Assembly: GCA_947646735.1 (NCBI GenBank) | Contig: CANTFK010000239.1 | Coordinates: forward strand, 372,001 to 436,000 | DNA from: Peronospora farinosa | Taxonomy: Eukaryota; Oomycota; Peronosporomycetes; Peronosporales; Peronosporaceae | Length of the DNA: 64,000 nt | Reading direction: 5' to 3' | Shown here: positions 32,571 through 43,244 of the stretch, in pieces | Position numbering within the stretch: position 1 is the stretch's first letter | Layout of the letters: every line of letters begins with the position of its first letter | The notes under the pieces: generated by a model | The model's input: the letters and a program-made list of their open reading frames with translations, nothing else | The model's database searches: none | What the model was told of the DNA's origin: nothing | Translations under genes and position numbers: made by a program

Positions 32571-34631
32571 TCATCCTTCGGATGTTTCCGATGAGCTCGA
32601 CGAAATTTCACGCGCACGTTTGTGTGACGGGCTGGTGAGGGGTCGTGGAACTGGGGGTTTTCCGTACGCACCGATGGCATATGCCTTTTTCATGCCCACC
32701 ATGCACCGACGCATTGCGATTTTGTGATCCACAATGGGAAAAGGATATTCTTTTCCAATGAGGCAGCCTGCAGCGTGTTGGACACTCAAGGGTGCTTTCC
32801 AGGGTTCATAGATATACTTGACTGGCATCTTGCTCAGTGCCGGCACGTACTTGCGAATAAACAGACCGTCGGGGTCCCATTTCTTGCCAAAGGTTGACGG
32901 CGAGTAGACACGGAAGTAGGCTGTGAAAAAATAGCTGCTGCTAAGCCAAAGCCAGTTGCCGGCGTTAATACTCCAGTCGTGATCGATCAGACGTTCCTGG
33001 AAAACTTCAAGCCCACGCACCCAAGAAATGTACAGATCGCCACGAGTAAGAAAGCATGCTACTGAGTGACGCGCTAGATGATGCATCCACCCTTCCTCCT
33101 TAAGCTGAATCATAATGGCGTCGATCCACGGAAAACCAGTCTGACCATTTGTCCACGCCTGAAACTGTGATCGTGCGAGCTTGTCATCATCAGTCATATC
33201 CTCCTCCTTTTGTGGAATTGTATGCCATCTCCAATCAATTTGGAGGCAAGTAGGGCTCTCCTCCATTTTGTCAAAATGTGGATTGGCAAGGCCATGGCAA
33301 TGAAAGAATTCACGCCAAAGGAGCTGGCCATCCAAGCTCACAGGTGTAGCTGAAAGCGCCTTGGCATGGTGCTCTTGAATTCCTCGAACGTGGTACAAGA
33401 ATGTCCGCGGACTGATGCAACCAAAATATAAGTACGGGCTTAGTGATGTTGTCGATGAAGATGGTGTCGTCTGCGCTGGAGACGTCTTGGGCTTCTCAAA
33501 CTTAACCACGCGGCCTTCATTGTGACAGTAGTCACGCAGAATGCTCAGCGCTATTTGCTCGCCACCGTAGATAAAGGGGTGTCTCTCGGGTGCATCGTAA
33601 CCAAAGTCCGTCACCTCGGGAAGCGTGAACTGCTGCTCAGAGCCCGCAATCTCTTCAAGGTGTTTCGTTATTTCTTCAAAAGCGTCTATCTCTGCCTCGT
33701 CTTCCGTCTTCTCCTCTTTCCCATCTAATCTATCAGGCTTGCCACGATTTTTCCAGTAATCCGCAACTTGCTGATACAACTGACTTGGCAAGAACGCAGG
33801 AGCAGGAACTTGTTTCGGTGTCGGTAGTGGCTTTGGAGGCTTCGGATGTACAGCCAACGCCCGAAGAAAAGCCGTGTACGTCTTGGGTGGTTCTCCTCCA
33901 TTCCCTGCAATAATTGCATCCAAGTCGTAGAGTGTGTATCCATGTGTCACATGGGTTTTGATACCAAGTTGTGTTGCCAAAGCTACGACACGGTTATCTC
34001 GATCAATAGCAAAAGGTTCACTTGCTGCGTCAAAAAAGAGGTGCGTAATACGCCATGCCGGCAACAATCGCCGTAACACTTGCACACCGTCTCCTCGAGC
34101 CACCACAAGGCGTGACCCACGAGCTGCCAATGCATCCGCCAAGTCCGATACGCTTTCCAGCATAAATTGGAAGCGATTAACTCCACACAACATGATTTTG
34201 GGACGATGCACAATGTAAAGTGGAATAAAAATGACCTTGTAGCCCAAACGATGCGTCATGTTTTCCTCCTGCTGCTTCACCAATTGCAACGCTTCCGTGA
34301 GTGCGAGATTGTCATGAAGACGAAGATCGCGTCGAAACCACATCAGAATTCGCACGGTATCATCGTTACTATTTTTTGGACCAATTTTTGGACTATTTTC
34401 AGTTAAAATGGGCTCTTTTAGGTCCTCATTGATTGCTGCTGATAGCTCGAGAGACAAAGTATTTGTCGATATCGACTCAGATTCGAGATTTAATGAAGCG
34501 TTAATAGCTGCGTGTACTGCATCGAGTGTAGCAGCATCTAGTGTTGCTTCTGGAAGATCAGAATCGACACCGACGACGTCCAATAAAGACGACGCAAAGT
34601 TCACGAGGTCGACATCATCTGCGTCCGTCAT
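32571..34631 (-). CDS. (6-4) photolyase / animal-type cryptochrome
   Basis: The 686-residue product belongs to the cryptochrome/photolyase family. The N-terminal photolyase (antenna) domain starts at ~94 with ILMWFRRDLRLHDN. The FAD-binding domain covers ~370-640, with LLWREFFHCHG, GFPWIDAIMIQL, and the HHLARHSVACFLTRGDL motif at ~515-531 that holds the two His residues typical of (6-4) photolyases. WSINAGNWLWLSSSYFF and KYIYEPWKAP follow. The family either repairs UV (6-4) photoproducts by light-driven electron transfer from FADH- or acts as a blue-light receptor; both His are present, so repair is possible. Unlike most members it has a ~90-residue acidic N-terminal extension. The C-terminal tail is short and Ser-rich with a KR cluster that may be a nuclear signal. 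Confidence 0.93.
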   Translation of the reverse strand: MTDADDVDLVNFASSLLDVVGVDSDLPEATLDAATLDAVHAAINASLNLESESISTNTLSLELSAAINEDLKEPILTENSPKIGPKNSNDDTVRILMWFRRDLRLHDNLALTEALQLVKQQEENMTHRLGYKVIFIPLYIVHRPKIMLCGVNRFQFMLESVSDLADALAARGSRLVVARGDGVQVLRRLLPAWRITHLFFDAASEPFAIDRDNRVVALATQLGIKTHVTHGYTLYDLDAIIAGNGGEPPKTYTAFLRALAVHPKPPKPLPTPKQVPAPAFLPSQLYQQVADYWKNRGKPDRLDGKEEKTEDEAEIDAFEEITKHLEEIAGSEQQFTLPEVTDFGYDAPERHPFIYGGEQIALSILRDYCHNEGRVVKFEKPKTSPAQTTPSSSTTSLSPYLYFGCISPRTFLYHVRGIQEHHAKALSATPVSLDGQLLWREFFHCHGLANPHFDKMEESPTCLQIDWRWHTIPQKEEDMTDDDKLARSQFQAWTNGQTGFPWIDAIMIQLKEEGWMHHLARHSVACFLTRGDLYISWVRGLEVFQERLIDHDWSINAGNWLWLSSSYFFTAYFRVYSPSTFGKKWDPDGLFIRKYVPALSKMPVKYIYEPWKAPLSVQHAAGCLIGKEYPFPIVDHKIAMRRCMVGMKKAYAIGAYGKPPVPRPLTSPSHKRAREISSSSSETSEG

Positions 34632-34893
34632 GTTCGACTTTCTGATCGACGATTGGTTTATAAGAGCAGGACCAAAAAGCTTGTAGCTACAAAGTTATAT
34701 ATCAACCACCTTTTTGGTAACCATCAACCATCCCAAATTTATAAAAAACTCATCTCATTGGTCAAGAATGCAATTTGGACCATCTCATCGAAAAAACGTG
34801 AAGGTGGACGATACATAACGCCTTCCCTTACTAAAAAACAGTCTGTATGATAAAATATGCACAATCAAGTCGAACGTAGCATATATCAAAAGT

Positions 34894-36237
34894 CTATGGG
34901 ATCTCGTCAAAAAAGCTCGGGTCCTGGAGCTCTTGGGGATTCCCATCATGTGAAGAAAAGAGTTCAGCTTCTTCCAAGAACTTTTCATCCACCACGTTAG
35001 TTTTGCTCTTGAGGTGCGCAAAAACACACAGACCAATGAGTGCAAGAGGCACTCCGAGGTCTGTAACTAGCCACATCGTACGGGCACCGTAGTGTTCATA
35101 GAAGTAGCCGCCAATGAGCGTTCCCGTTCCACGTGCAAGACCATTTTGCACCGCATTCAATACGCCCATAATCGTCCCTTCACAACCTGGAGGAGCTGCT
35201 GAGTAGACGTATTGTGTGCATGCTGCCCATGCCAATCCATACGTGACGCCGTGTAAAAACTCAAAAGGGATCGCACCCCATGCATTCGTCATAACGGCGT
35301 AGTAGGACACACGGAGAGCGTAGCCCATAATCGATAGCAGCAGTACATTTACAATGCCAAATCGGTTAATGATCTTGTGGGAGAAGAAGAAGGCGGGCAA
35401 TTCCGACGCTGTTTCACACATGATGGCGATACCAACAATCTGTGCATTCTGATCCGACAAATTATACAGGTTCAGTGTGAGGAAGCTAGACAGTACTCCG
35501 TACATGAGCCCCATGAGGAACACCACGCCAAACAACACGAGCACGTCCACCATCCCACAGATTAGTCGGATGTTGTCCATAAACGACGGCCGCTTCACCG
35601 TGCCATATTCCAAAGTGTCACTCAACTGTCGATGGTGTTGCATCGGTGGAATCGTGCGCAGTACAAATAGAGACATGAGACCGAGTGCCAAACTGACATT
35701 GAACGACCACGAGATGCCAGCAACGGCCACAATTAGGCTCGTGACATAAGCACCAACACCGTAGCCGAGTGCACCAAATAGCCGCTGCTTACCGTACTCA
35801 CCGCCGATCTTGTCTAAAAGATTGAGCACTGTGTGATCCAATAACGACCCGGTCGGACCCACTTGGAAGTTGGACACAATGATAACGACAACCATCCAGT
35901 CAAAAGACCAGTAAAAGAAGCGCACCGCAAACATAAGCAATGCGCCCGTAACGATGCAGAAGATGTGAATGAGTCGCTGGTTCTGGATGTGATCGGCCAC
36001 AACACCCCAGAATGGTGGGGCCAGCATGGTACACAAGCAAGGAAGTGTCTGCAAGAAACCAATCTGCACTTTAGTAAACTGCGCCGTCTGCTGGTAGAAT
36101 ATACTCAGGAAGTTGCTCTGTGCAGACGTCCATGCGTTGCTAATGAGGTACATGAGTTTGGGCTGCCATAGTGAGTGTTCAGTCTGTCGTTCCGAAGCAA
36201 CTAGTGGCGTCTTGCAATCCAATTTTGCCTGACACAT
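34894..36237 (-). CDS. MFS transporter (MFS_1-like), copy 1
   Basis: The 447-residue product has about 12 hydrophobic segments and opens with the paired motifs WQPKLMYLISNAWTSAQSNFL and FLQTLPCLCTMLAPPFWGVV, which resemble the LacY/nucleoside-symporter-like MFS branch. The cytoplasmic loop after segment 2-3 reads ADHIQNQRLIHI, a variant of the MFS GxxxDRxGRR loop. The substrate is not known. A close paralogue lies at 39932-41299 in the opposite orientation. It is transcribed divergently from the methyltransferase gene at 36522, sharing a 284-bp intergenic region. The ATG at 36237 is the first in frame. Confidence 0.88.
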   Translation of the reverse strand: MCQAKLDCKTPLVASERQTEHSLWQPKLMYLISNAWTSAQSNFLSIFYQQTAQFTKVQIGFLQTLPCLCTMLAPPFWGVVADHIQNQRLIHIFCIVTGALLMFAVRFFYWSFDWMVVVIIVSNFQVGPTGSLLDHTVLNLLDKIGGEYGKQRLFGALGYGVGAYVTSLIVAVAGISWSFNVSLALGLMSLFVLRTIPPMQHHRQLSDTLEYGTVKRPSFMDNIRLICGMVDVLVLFGVVFLMGLMYGVLSSFLTLNLYNLSDQNAQIVGIAIMCETASELPAFFFSHKIINRFGIVNVLLLSIMGYALRVSYYAVMTNAWGAIPFEFLHGVTYGLAWAACTQYVYSAAPPGCEGTIMGVLNAVQNGLARGTGTLIGGYFYEHYGARTMWLVTDLGVPLALIGLCVFAHLKSKTNVVDEKFLEEAELFSSHDGNPQELQDPSFFDEIP

Positions 36238-36521
36238 GACAAAAGTCTCAATCTCTTTCTGTCGACTGAAGGGGGTCTTTCAAGCGACCTACGACTTGGA
36301 CTGGAATTGGAAGACTGAGGTCCAGCCAAAAGTAATGCTTCATGTCCGTTCTCACCATTATCCCCCTCTTAAACTGGGACGGATGTCATGTCGTTGTGGT
36401 TTTGCTCGTCATTGTGTCACGGTGGACTTGTGTCAATTCCTCTGGTCTACCAATCATATGCCTCAACTCTCAGGAACCATTGAAAATTTGCTCACACGTC
36501 ACACATTTCTTGTCGTCGCAC

Positions 36522-37586
36522 ATGACGTTGACTGGTCTGAAGGAACTTGTAGCCGACAAAAGCCGCTGCATTGTGTTGGATGGAGGATTTGCCACTGAAT
36601 TGGAGAAAGATTCACGTGTAGATCTAAGTACCTCTAGCTTGTGGTCAGCGTTTTTGCTGTTGGACAGGAATGCACATCTGCAACAAGTGATTGTGAACGC
36701 CCACAAGACCTACTTTCTAGCAGGAGCGGACGTTGCAACTACCACCAGTTACCAGGCTTCAGCTGACGGGTTCAAGCGTGAGGGCGTGACATTGATTGAC
36801 GACGTTGAGAAGCTCTTTGCTAGAAGTATCGACCTTGGCGTGCAGGCACGAGACGCTGCATGGAACGAAATGGACCAGAGTCAACGGATGAAGCCCCTAG
36901 TGGGTGCCAGTATCGGCTGCTACGGCGCTGCGTTGGCTGACGGATCGGTGAGTTAGTTGTCCGAGTTTACACCAACAAGAATGGGAAAGTGGCGACTCAC
37001 GAACTTGGCTGGATCTTGACAGGAATACCGTGGTGACTACGGCAAGAGCAAGGAGCAACTCGTGGCATGGCACAAGCATCGCTTTGCCTTTTTCACTAAC
37101 TACGCACCCGTCGACTTACTCATTTGCGAGACGATTCCGTGCCTCGTAGAGGTGGAGGCGTTTGTGGACCTGTTGAACGAGTTCCCGACTGCTCACGCCA
37201 TTGTTGCGATGGCTTGTTGCAATGGAACGGAACTTAACAGTGGTGAGCCGATTGCTCATGTCTCCAAGATTTTGTCCAAACTCAAAAATCGGTCACAGCT
37301 AGTTGCTGTTGGTATCAACTGCACACCGCCGCAGCACGTAGAAAGTCTGCTGCGCAAATTAAACTGTCCCTGGCCTAAGGTAGTTTACCCGAACAGCGGA
37401 GAGGGATGGGATGGAGTGAACAAGAAATGGCTTCCAGCTGATAGCGGCGATGACCCGAGCTCCTGGGAAAAGTTGTTGCCCAAATGGTACGATGCCGGCG
37501 CGCGCTTCTTTGGCGGCTGCTGCCGAACTTCACCTAATGACATTCGCGCTATCCGTGACTACTTTGAACGTCGTCAGCTGCTGTAG
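36522..37586 (+). CDS. Homocysteine S-methyltransferase, two exons
   Basis: Exons 36522-36947 and 37023-37586 are split by a 75-bp intron (donor GTGAGT, acceptor TTGACAG) in phase 0, giving 329 residues. The family signature is complete: VLDGGFATELE near the N-terminus, TTTSYQAS, and the zinc-binding Cys residues in VGINCTPPQ and FFGGCCRTSP. The enzyme transfers a methyl group from S-methylmethionine (or SAM) to homocysteine to form methionine, in the cytosol. The exon join restores ALADGS-EYRGDYG, as in relatives. The frame is open well upstream, but this ATG just before LTGLKELV is where homologues begin. Its divergent neighbour is an MFS transporter. Confidence 0.93.
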
Positions 37587-39931
37587 ACGACGCTACGCTC
37601 TAAACTCTTTCGCTCGCTATTAGAACAGTGACGGGGTGTATTTGACACTGGAGTAAGTGCTGGTGAGACTGCTGGCTGACGCGACTCACTCGAGATAACA
37701 TGAGCTTTTGGGATGCAAAGCTGGCGCCCGTCATTCCGAAGATAGCGAAGATGCGAAATGTTTGCACAACACCCCTTGAATGCTTGGTATTTCACTGCGG
37801 CTGATATAGGCTTAGAGATCACATGGCGTATTTAATGATAATGAAGCTCTACGTGTCTTTGAAATACTCTCCAGTGAATATTGAAGCAGTTGAAGGTCGT
37901 TCTTGCAGTTTGGATATGTTTTCCGTGTAGCTGGTGGCGCCTTTGCTTCCTTGTTGAGCAATGTCGTAGCAATCCCTCAAGACACGCCTAAAGTAGTGAC
38001 GGCGGGCTCAGGCATCTTGATGAGAGAGGAAAGAAAACATTGTCAATGAAAGAGGTTGCACATGGGACCGTCACGACCGATGCAATCGTTTGAAAAGACT
38101 ATAGATGGCAGCTCATTTAATCAGACGTTGTGCAGCCTCAGTCAAGCCGCCAACGGTCGCACAGGTCCTATTGCGAGCCTTTCATGCTGCTACGACGCAC
38201 GAAATGTTGATGTGAGTCTTGGTTTGGCAAGTCTCAGCGTTGTTCGGCTTTCTCTTCTATGTCACAAGCTAACGGCAACAGACAGATACGTGCTTTCTCC
38301 AAGCGCCGCGTGCGACGCAGATGCTTACAGCGCTGCACTATGCAGGAGAGGAATCACATCGTCGTCTCAATATGTTGCAGCAAAAGTTGTAACGGTACGC
38401 GTCCAAGTCCGACATTGCTCTGCCATTCTCCTCTGCAGCCGCCTATGACCAGGAAGTACAAGCGACGCACCGCAGTTCACGAGTCGGAGACTATCCACTG
38501 TCGACCGATCATCATCAACAGAGTCCGAAGTTGACGACGTCGGCAGACTACGAGAGCTCCAACGACAACAGATGCAACTGGAATATCCGTGCGGGTGAGG
38601 TTGGTGGTACAGTTATGATGGTTTTGGAGCTTCAACGGCCTTTTCTTCGAGACCGGCGCTATGCCTTACACCGTCGACCGCGAGGATCAAAGTACAGTCC
38701 TTTCGCGGGGTCACGTCTACGATCCGCTCGAGATGATCGATAAGTACGGCAACCAGCCTGCCGCTGACTTGGAGCGACTGCTGACGGCACAGTCGAAGGT
38801 TCCCATTGCAGCACTGCTTCGCTCTCGAATTCGGCGGTGTTTCGTGCGAAGGAGTTAATTGCACTGCTCAGACAGCTCGACGCCATGCTGCCATTGCCAC
38901 GGCTGGGGTCGACACAGATAGAAAGAACGCCAACTGGAAATTGTTTGCTGTACTGAAACTGATGGGCCTCGGACTGACCCCCCCCCCCCCCGAACGCAAT
39001 TCATCGGTGGCAACAACGAAGTGAAGAGACTGTACGCCTTCTGCGAGGATGAACAGCGTCCCGGGTTTTTGGTAATTCAATCACCTTCCTGTATCGCCCT
39101 GTTCACGACAACCTTAAGCCCGTATCTGACGTTTAGTTATCTAAATGTACGTAAATGAGCTGCATCGCCCTAAAGCCACACTGGCCACACTAGCCACACT
39201 AGCTCATGTTGCGCGAGTATCGAATTGCTATGCGTAAAGTACATCGAGCTTCGACTCAAAGAAAAGGAAGCAGTTTGTAAAAAACGTTCGCGTGACAGCA
39301 GCTCGACAAAGACTACGTATTGCGTCTGTGGAACGATTACATATCGAGTTAAAGGAGCAGTACCACAAGTCTGCTATTCATTGCAAAAACAGACGAAAAA
39401 CTCGCGATACATCAATTGCATTACTAAAAGGATGATGTTTACGCTGTTTGTGGGAAATTACGCACGAAGGCTCGACTTTGGATACTGGACGTCACGCCAT
39501 CGTATGCTTTCTCACTCGTAAAGTGCCGTGGTTGCATACGACTTACTACCAGTTAGATCTTATAAAAGTTACGAAAAACTGATAACGTCACGGTTTTTAT
39601 TTTTAGACTTTCTAAAAATAAGTGCTTCTAAATATATTACTGTTGCAGGTAGGTGGGCCAAAGTGCGATAAAATTAGCGCCCCCTAATTATTACGCTTAG
39701 AATCCTTCCTAAAAGTAGAAAAGAGTGTAAGTACCGCTTGATGAAACTATGATCTAATGGATTATCACCAACAATAACACAATGTAATTCATTAGTAAGC
39801 AACCTGCTTCTAGGTATTGCTGAAAAAAAGGCTGCATATCCGTTCATAGTACCGTTGCTAATTTCTTGGCGAACAACCATCTGTCGATCAGCTCTTTAAA
39901 CATTTTTGGATGTCATTATTCAATACAATCC
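37587..39931. other. Gene-free stretch with decayed coding-like fragments
   Basis: Plus-strand fragments at 38056-38450, 38640-38860 and 38806-39080 look coding-like (for example GHVYDPLEMIDKYGNQP and AKELIALLRQLDAMLPL) but are broken by stops and frameshifts, and I cannot assign a family. A run of 13 C lies near 38976. The last 100 bp before 39932 hold a TCATTATTCAAT initiator-like string (39913-39924). Confidence 0.35.
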
Positions 39932-41299
39932 ATGACCGAGAAATATAGTATGAGCAATGACTGGCTATGGGAGCCGAAGCTCATGTACGCGCTAAGTGCC
40001 GTCTGGGGTTCCACGACCGCAAACTACTTACCAGTCTATTACCAGCACACGGCTGGGTTTTCCAAGATGCAGATTGGATTATTGCAGACACTTCCCAGTA
40101 TCGCCGCCATCTTGGGCCCACCATTTTGGGGCGGTGTAGCCGACCACATCCACAACCAGCGCCTTGTGCATGTGTTTTGCATTGTCAGTGGCACGATGCT
40201 GCAGTTTTCGGTTCGATATTTTTACTGGTCACTGGGCTGGACAGTGTTTATGGTTCTCATCAGTCAGATCCAGAGCTTTCCTGCGGGCTCATTGCTGGAT
40301 CACACTGTGCTTGATTTACTGGAAAAGGAAGGAGGAGAGTACGGAAGACAGAGACTTTTTGGAGCTGTGGGGTGGGGCATTGGGACCTACTTGACAGGAA
40401 TTGTGGTGGCATTTGGAGGGATCTTTTGGTCGTTTAATCTGTGTCTCATCGCAGGGTTTTCGACGTTGCTAGTGCTGCGACTGATCCCGCGTGTCAAGTA
40501 TGGCGTTGAGTACACTTCACTGGATACTCCATGTGAGGTCGGACGAGGGAATACCGAGACTGCGCTGTCGTTTTCGGAGACACTGCATTTGATATCCCAA
40601 CAATTGGACGTGCTAGCACTGTTTGGTGTGGTTTTCATCATGGGAAACATGAACGGGGTATTCAGCAGCTTTCTCCAATTGAATCTTTACAATCTCGCTG
40701 GCGACGATCCGCATATTATTGGCGTAGCTATCATGTGTGAAACGGTGTCGGAGTTGCCTGCATTTTTCTTTGCTGACAAAATTGTGAAGAAAATGGGTAT
40801 AGTGAACGTACTTCTTGTGTCGCTTGCGGGTTACACGTTACGAGTTTCTTACTATGCGCTGATGATAAATCCATGGGGGGCGATTCCGTTTGAGTTCCTG
40901 CACGGCATCACGTTTGGATTGACGTGGGCAGCTTGTACACAATACGTATTTTCTGCGGCGCCTCGTGGATGTGAGGGAACCTTCATGGGCGTGTTGAGTT
41001 CTGTTCAAAATGGTTTGGCGCGAGCGTCGGGCACGCTTATCGGTGGATACTTTTATCAAAACTATGGCGCTCGTGTGATGTGGATTGTCACGGGGTTCGG
41101 CCTGCCGCTGTCGCTGATTAGCGTTGCTACGTTTGCATATTTAAAGCAAGACGAATGCAGTAAGGTGCCGGAGGAAGAGTTGTTGTTAGAGCATGCTGCG
41201 CTGTTTTCTCCTCATCGGTGTGACGTACAAGGATTAAAGTCGCCATTGCATGCACCAGGATTAAACTCGTCTTCACACTTTCTGTACGACTCCACTTAA
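39932..41299 (+). CDS. MFS transporter (MFS_1-like), copy 2
   Basis: The 455-residue product is a clear paralogue of the gene at 34894-36237: WEPKLMYALSAVWGSTTANY, LLQTLPSIAAILGPPFWGGV, EYGRQRLFGAVGWGIG and LHGITFGLTWAACTQYVFSA all align. About 12 membrane segments are visible and the C-terminal tail is short and acidic. The function should be the same class of symport. The frame is open to 39866 but begins there with TTG; 39932 is the first ATG, with another at 39950. The two copies lie tail-apart around the methyltransferase gene, so the pair probably arose from an inverted duplication. Confidence 0.88.
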   Translation: MTEKYSMSNDWLWEPKLMYALSAVWGSTTANYLPVYYQHTAGFSKMQIGLLQTLPSIAAILGPPFWGGVADHIHNQRLVHVFCIVSGTMLQFSVRYFYWSLGWTVFMVLISQIQSFPAGSLLDHTVLDLLEKEGGEYGRQRLFGAVGWGIGTYLTGIVVAFGGIFWSFNLCLIAGFSTLLVLRLIPRVKYGVEYTSLDTPCEVGRGNTETALSFSETLHLISQQLDVLALFGVVFIMGNMNGVFSSFLQLNLYNLAGDDPHIIGVAIMCETVSELPAFFFADKIVKKMGIVNVLLVSLAGYTLRVSYYALMINPWGAIPFEFLHGITFGLTWAACTQYVFSAAPRGCEGTFMGVLSSVQNGLARASGTLIGGYFYQNYGARVMWIVTGFGLPLSLISVATFAYLKQDECSKVPEEELLLEHAALFSPHRCDVQGLKSPLHAPGLNSSSHFLYDST

Positions 41300-41612
41300 T
41301 AAACAACACGTAACAATAACGCTGAATAACATAACACTATTTACGCGGTGGACTGATGACTTGTCAAATAAATTCGTACACATTCCTGTACTACAAGCGA
41401 GGAAAGTTATAACGTCAAGAGGCGGCGATGCTTATACAATAAGCTCGCATACTGTCCAATCCACGTGGGTGTTCTGTAATTTATGCTGCCAAGATAGACT
41501 AGACTCACTAATGTGATGCCGGATAGTTCACGTATTTTAAATAGAGTCTTTGGGAACAAAATAGAGTACCTTATTTCTACATTAGAATCATTCTTATTTC
41601 TCGTAAAACGCC
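41300..41612. other. Intergenic region with initiator-like site
   Basis: No gene. The stretch TCATTCTTATTTCTC at 41588-41602, 10 bp before the ATG of the next gene, resembles the oomycete initiator. Confidence 0.35.
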
Positions 41613-43145
41613 ATGGAGCTGGACCTGAATTCGCGCAACGTTAAGTGGAATCGCGAGCAAAACAAGCGACGCGAGCAGATCAAGCGCAAGATTGAAAAAG
41701 AACGTCGGGATCGTGCAGTGGCCGCCAAAGCTCACGAAGAATTGGAGAAGATGCAGCAACAAAAGCGCGTGGAGCGCAACGCGGAACTCGAGCGGCAGGA
41801 GCAGCAGGCGCTTGAGGAGCAGCGGATTACGGGTGGCATTAAGTACTTACAACAGCTAAGACCCGTTCCTACGTCTGAAGATGGCGACAAGATTACGCTG
41901 CCAGTGTCGGCGTTGGAGGAGCTCAACCCACAGAACGCCTTGGAGCTCGGCGTGTTCACGTTCGAGCTGTCGTTCGAGGATCAGTACGTCTCACAAACGA
42001 GTGGAGAGACTACGATAAAGAGACAGACACACGCAGGAGTGCTCGAGTTTGTGGCGGACGAAGGAACGGTGGGGATTCCACCAAAAGTCGCTGCGTCGCT
42101 GTTTAAATATGCTACAGAGATACCAGGCAGCATTCAGGTGCGCTTCGTACGGTTGGAGAAGGGAACATTTGCGAGTCTGCAGCCGAGAGGAAATGGATTT
42201 CGTGATCGTCAGATTGACTTTAAGCACATGCTGGAGCGCTCGCTGAAGACGCACACCACTCTGACGGAGGGTGACGTCCTGTTCATCCGACATGGCAAAG
42301 AGACGTTCGAAGTGCTCGTATCGAGATTGAAACCTGAGCGAGCTATTAACATTCTCAACACAGACCTTGAAGTGGATATGATCCCATGCGAAGCTGTAAT
42401 AAAGGCGAAAGAAGCCGAGAAGCAAATGGATGAAGAGGCGGCGCGTATTGTGGCACTGGCGCAAGAAAAGGAGCGGTGGAAAGCAAACAAGATGGCGACT
42501 TTGGTACCGGAACCTGATGCAGACGAACGCCCATTGGTGAAAGTGGTGGTCAAAATGCCTGATGGACAGGCAACTCGCCGGTTCTTACACTCATCTCCGC
42601 TACGCAACGTGTTTAATTTCGTCGAGGCACTTACAGGCGAGGACGCTCGGCTTTTTCAGCTGGCGGCTACATACCCACGTCGACTCTTTGGCGTAGAAGA
42701 AGCTGAGAAGACGCTGCAAGAAGTTGGTTTAAACGGCCGACAAGAAGCTCTATTTGTTGAGAGACTGGCAGCAGCTGAGGTTTGTAATGAACTTGTCACT
42801 ACGGACAAAGCATTGCATGCAGATCATGCATCAGTTGCTCGGCCCCGAACGCAATTACCCGGTGTATGGGATGAAGCTCGACAGATTTTGGAAGAGTGGC
42901 TTGATGAAAGTATGCACACAATAGTGGTTCCTGCAATTCATGCCATGGAGCCTGTTATTTCTGTCACGCAGTCTGCGGACCAAGAGATTAAATGGCAGGC
43001 CCAGTTGAGCGAGCTAGAGCAGATGGGTTTCATGAATCGATCGCTGAATATTAAAGTGCTGGAAAGATATCAGGGTCGCTTGCTACGCGTTGTGAATTTT
43101 CTTTCTGAAATGGTGACTGCAAGTGTCGACAGCGGCGAAGATTGA
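41613..43145 (+). CDS. UFD1-domain and UBX-domain protein (p97/Cdc48 cofactor type)
   Basis: The 510-residue product has a Lys/Arg/Glu-rich coiled coil at ~1-75, then a UFD1-type double-psi barrel at ~110-265 (THAGVLEFVADEGTVGIPP, KGTFASLQPRGNGF, LTEGDVLFIRHG, VLVSRLKPE), a second short helical stretch, a UBX fold at ~305-365 (PLVKVVVKMPDGQATRRF, TYPRRLFG) and a UBA-like three-helix segment near 463-500 (LSELEQMGFMNRSLNIKVL). UFD1 binds ubiquitin chains and UBX binds the p97/Cdc48 ATPase, so the protein should bring ubiquitinated substrates to p97. In the classical Ufd1-Npl4 system these activities sit on separate proteins. A plant UFD1-family protein shares this N-terminal layout but, from memory, ends in zinc fingers. 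Start: first ATG, single exon. Confidence 0.85.
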   Translation: MELDLNSRNVKWNREQNKRREQIKRKIEKERRDRAVAAKAHEELEKMQQQKRVERNAELERQEQQALEEQRITGGIKYLQQLRPVPTSEDGDKITLPVSALEELNPQNALELGVFTFELSFEDQYVSQTSGETTIKRQTHAGVLEFVADEGTVGIPPKVAASLFKYATEIPGSIQVRFVRLEKGTFASLQPRGNGFRDRQIDFKHMLERSLKTHTTLTEGDVLFIRHGKETFEVLVSRLKPERAINILNTDLEVDMIPCEAVIKAKEAEKQMDEEAARIVALAQEKERWKANKMATLVPEPDADERPLVKVVVKMPDGQATRRFLHSSPLRNVFNFVEALTGEDARLFQLAATYPRRLFGVEEAEKTLQEVGLNGRQEALFVERLAAAEVCNELVTTDKALHADHASVARPRTQLPGVWDEARQILEEWLDESMHTIVVPAIHAMEPVISVTQSADQEIKWQAQLSELEQMGFMNRSLNIKVLERYQGRLLRVVNFLSEMVTASVDSGED

Positions 43146-43244
43146 TCTTAATTAGCAGCAAACAAATGACACTTACCTGAATTGCAACTGCTAAAACATG
43201 CTCGCGTTCAAAAAGGAGCGAGGCAATGGCTCTCCATTATTGTT

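Noticed and set aside
38056..39080. Plus fragments that look coding-like
   Set aside because: Multiple stops and frameshifts, and no family could be assigned; recorded only as decayed sequence.
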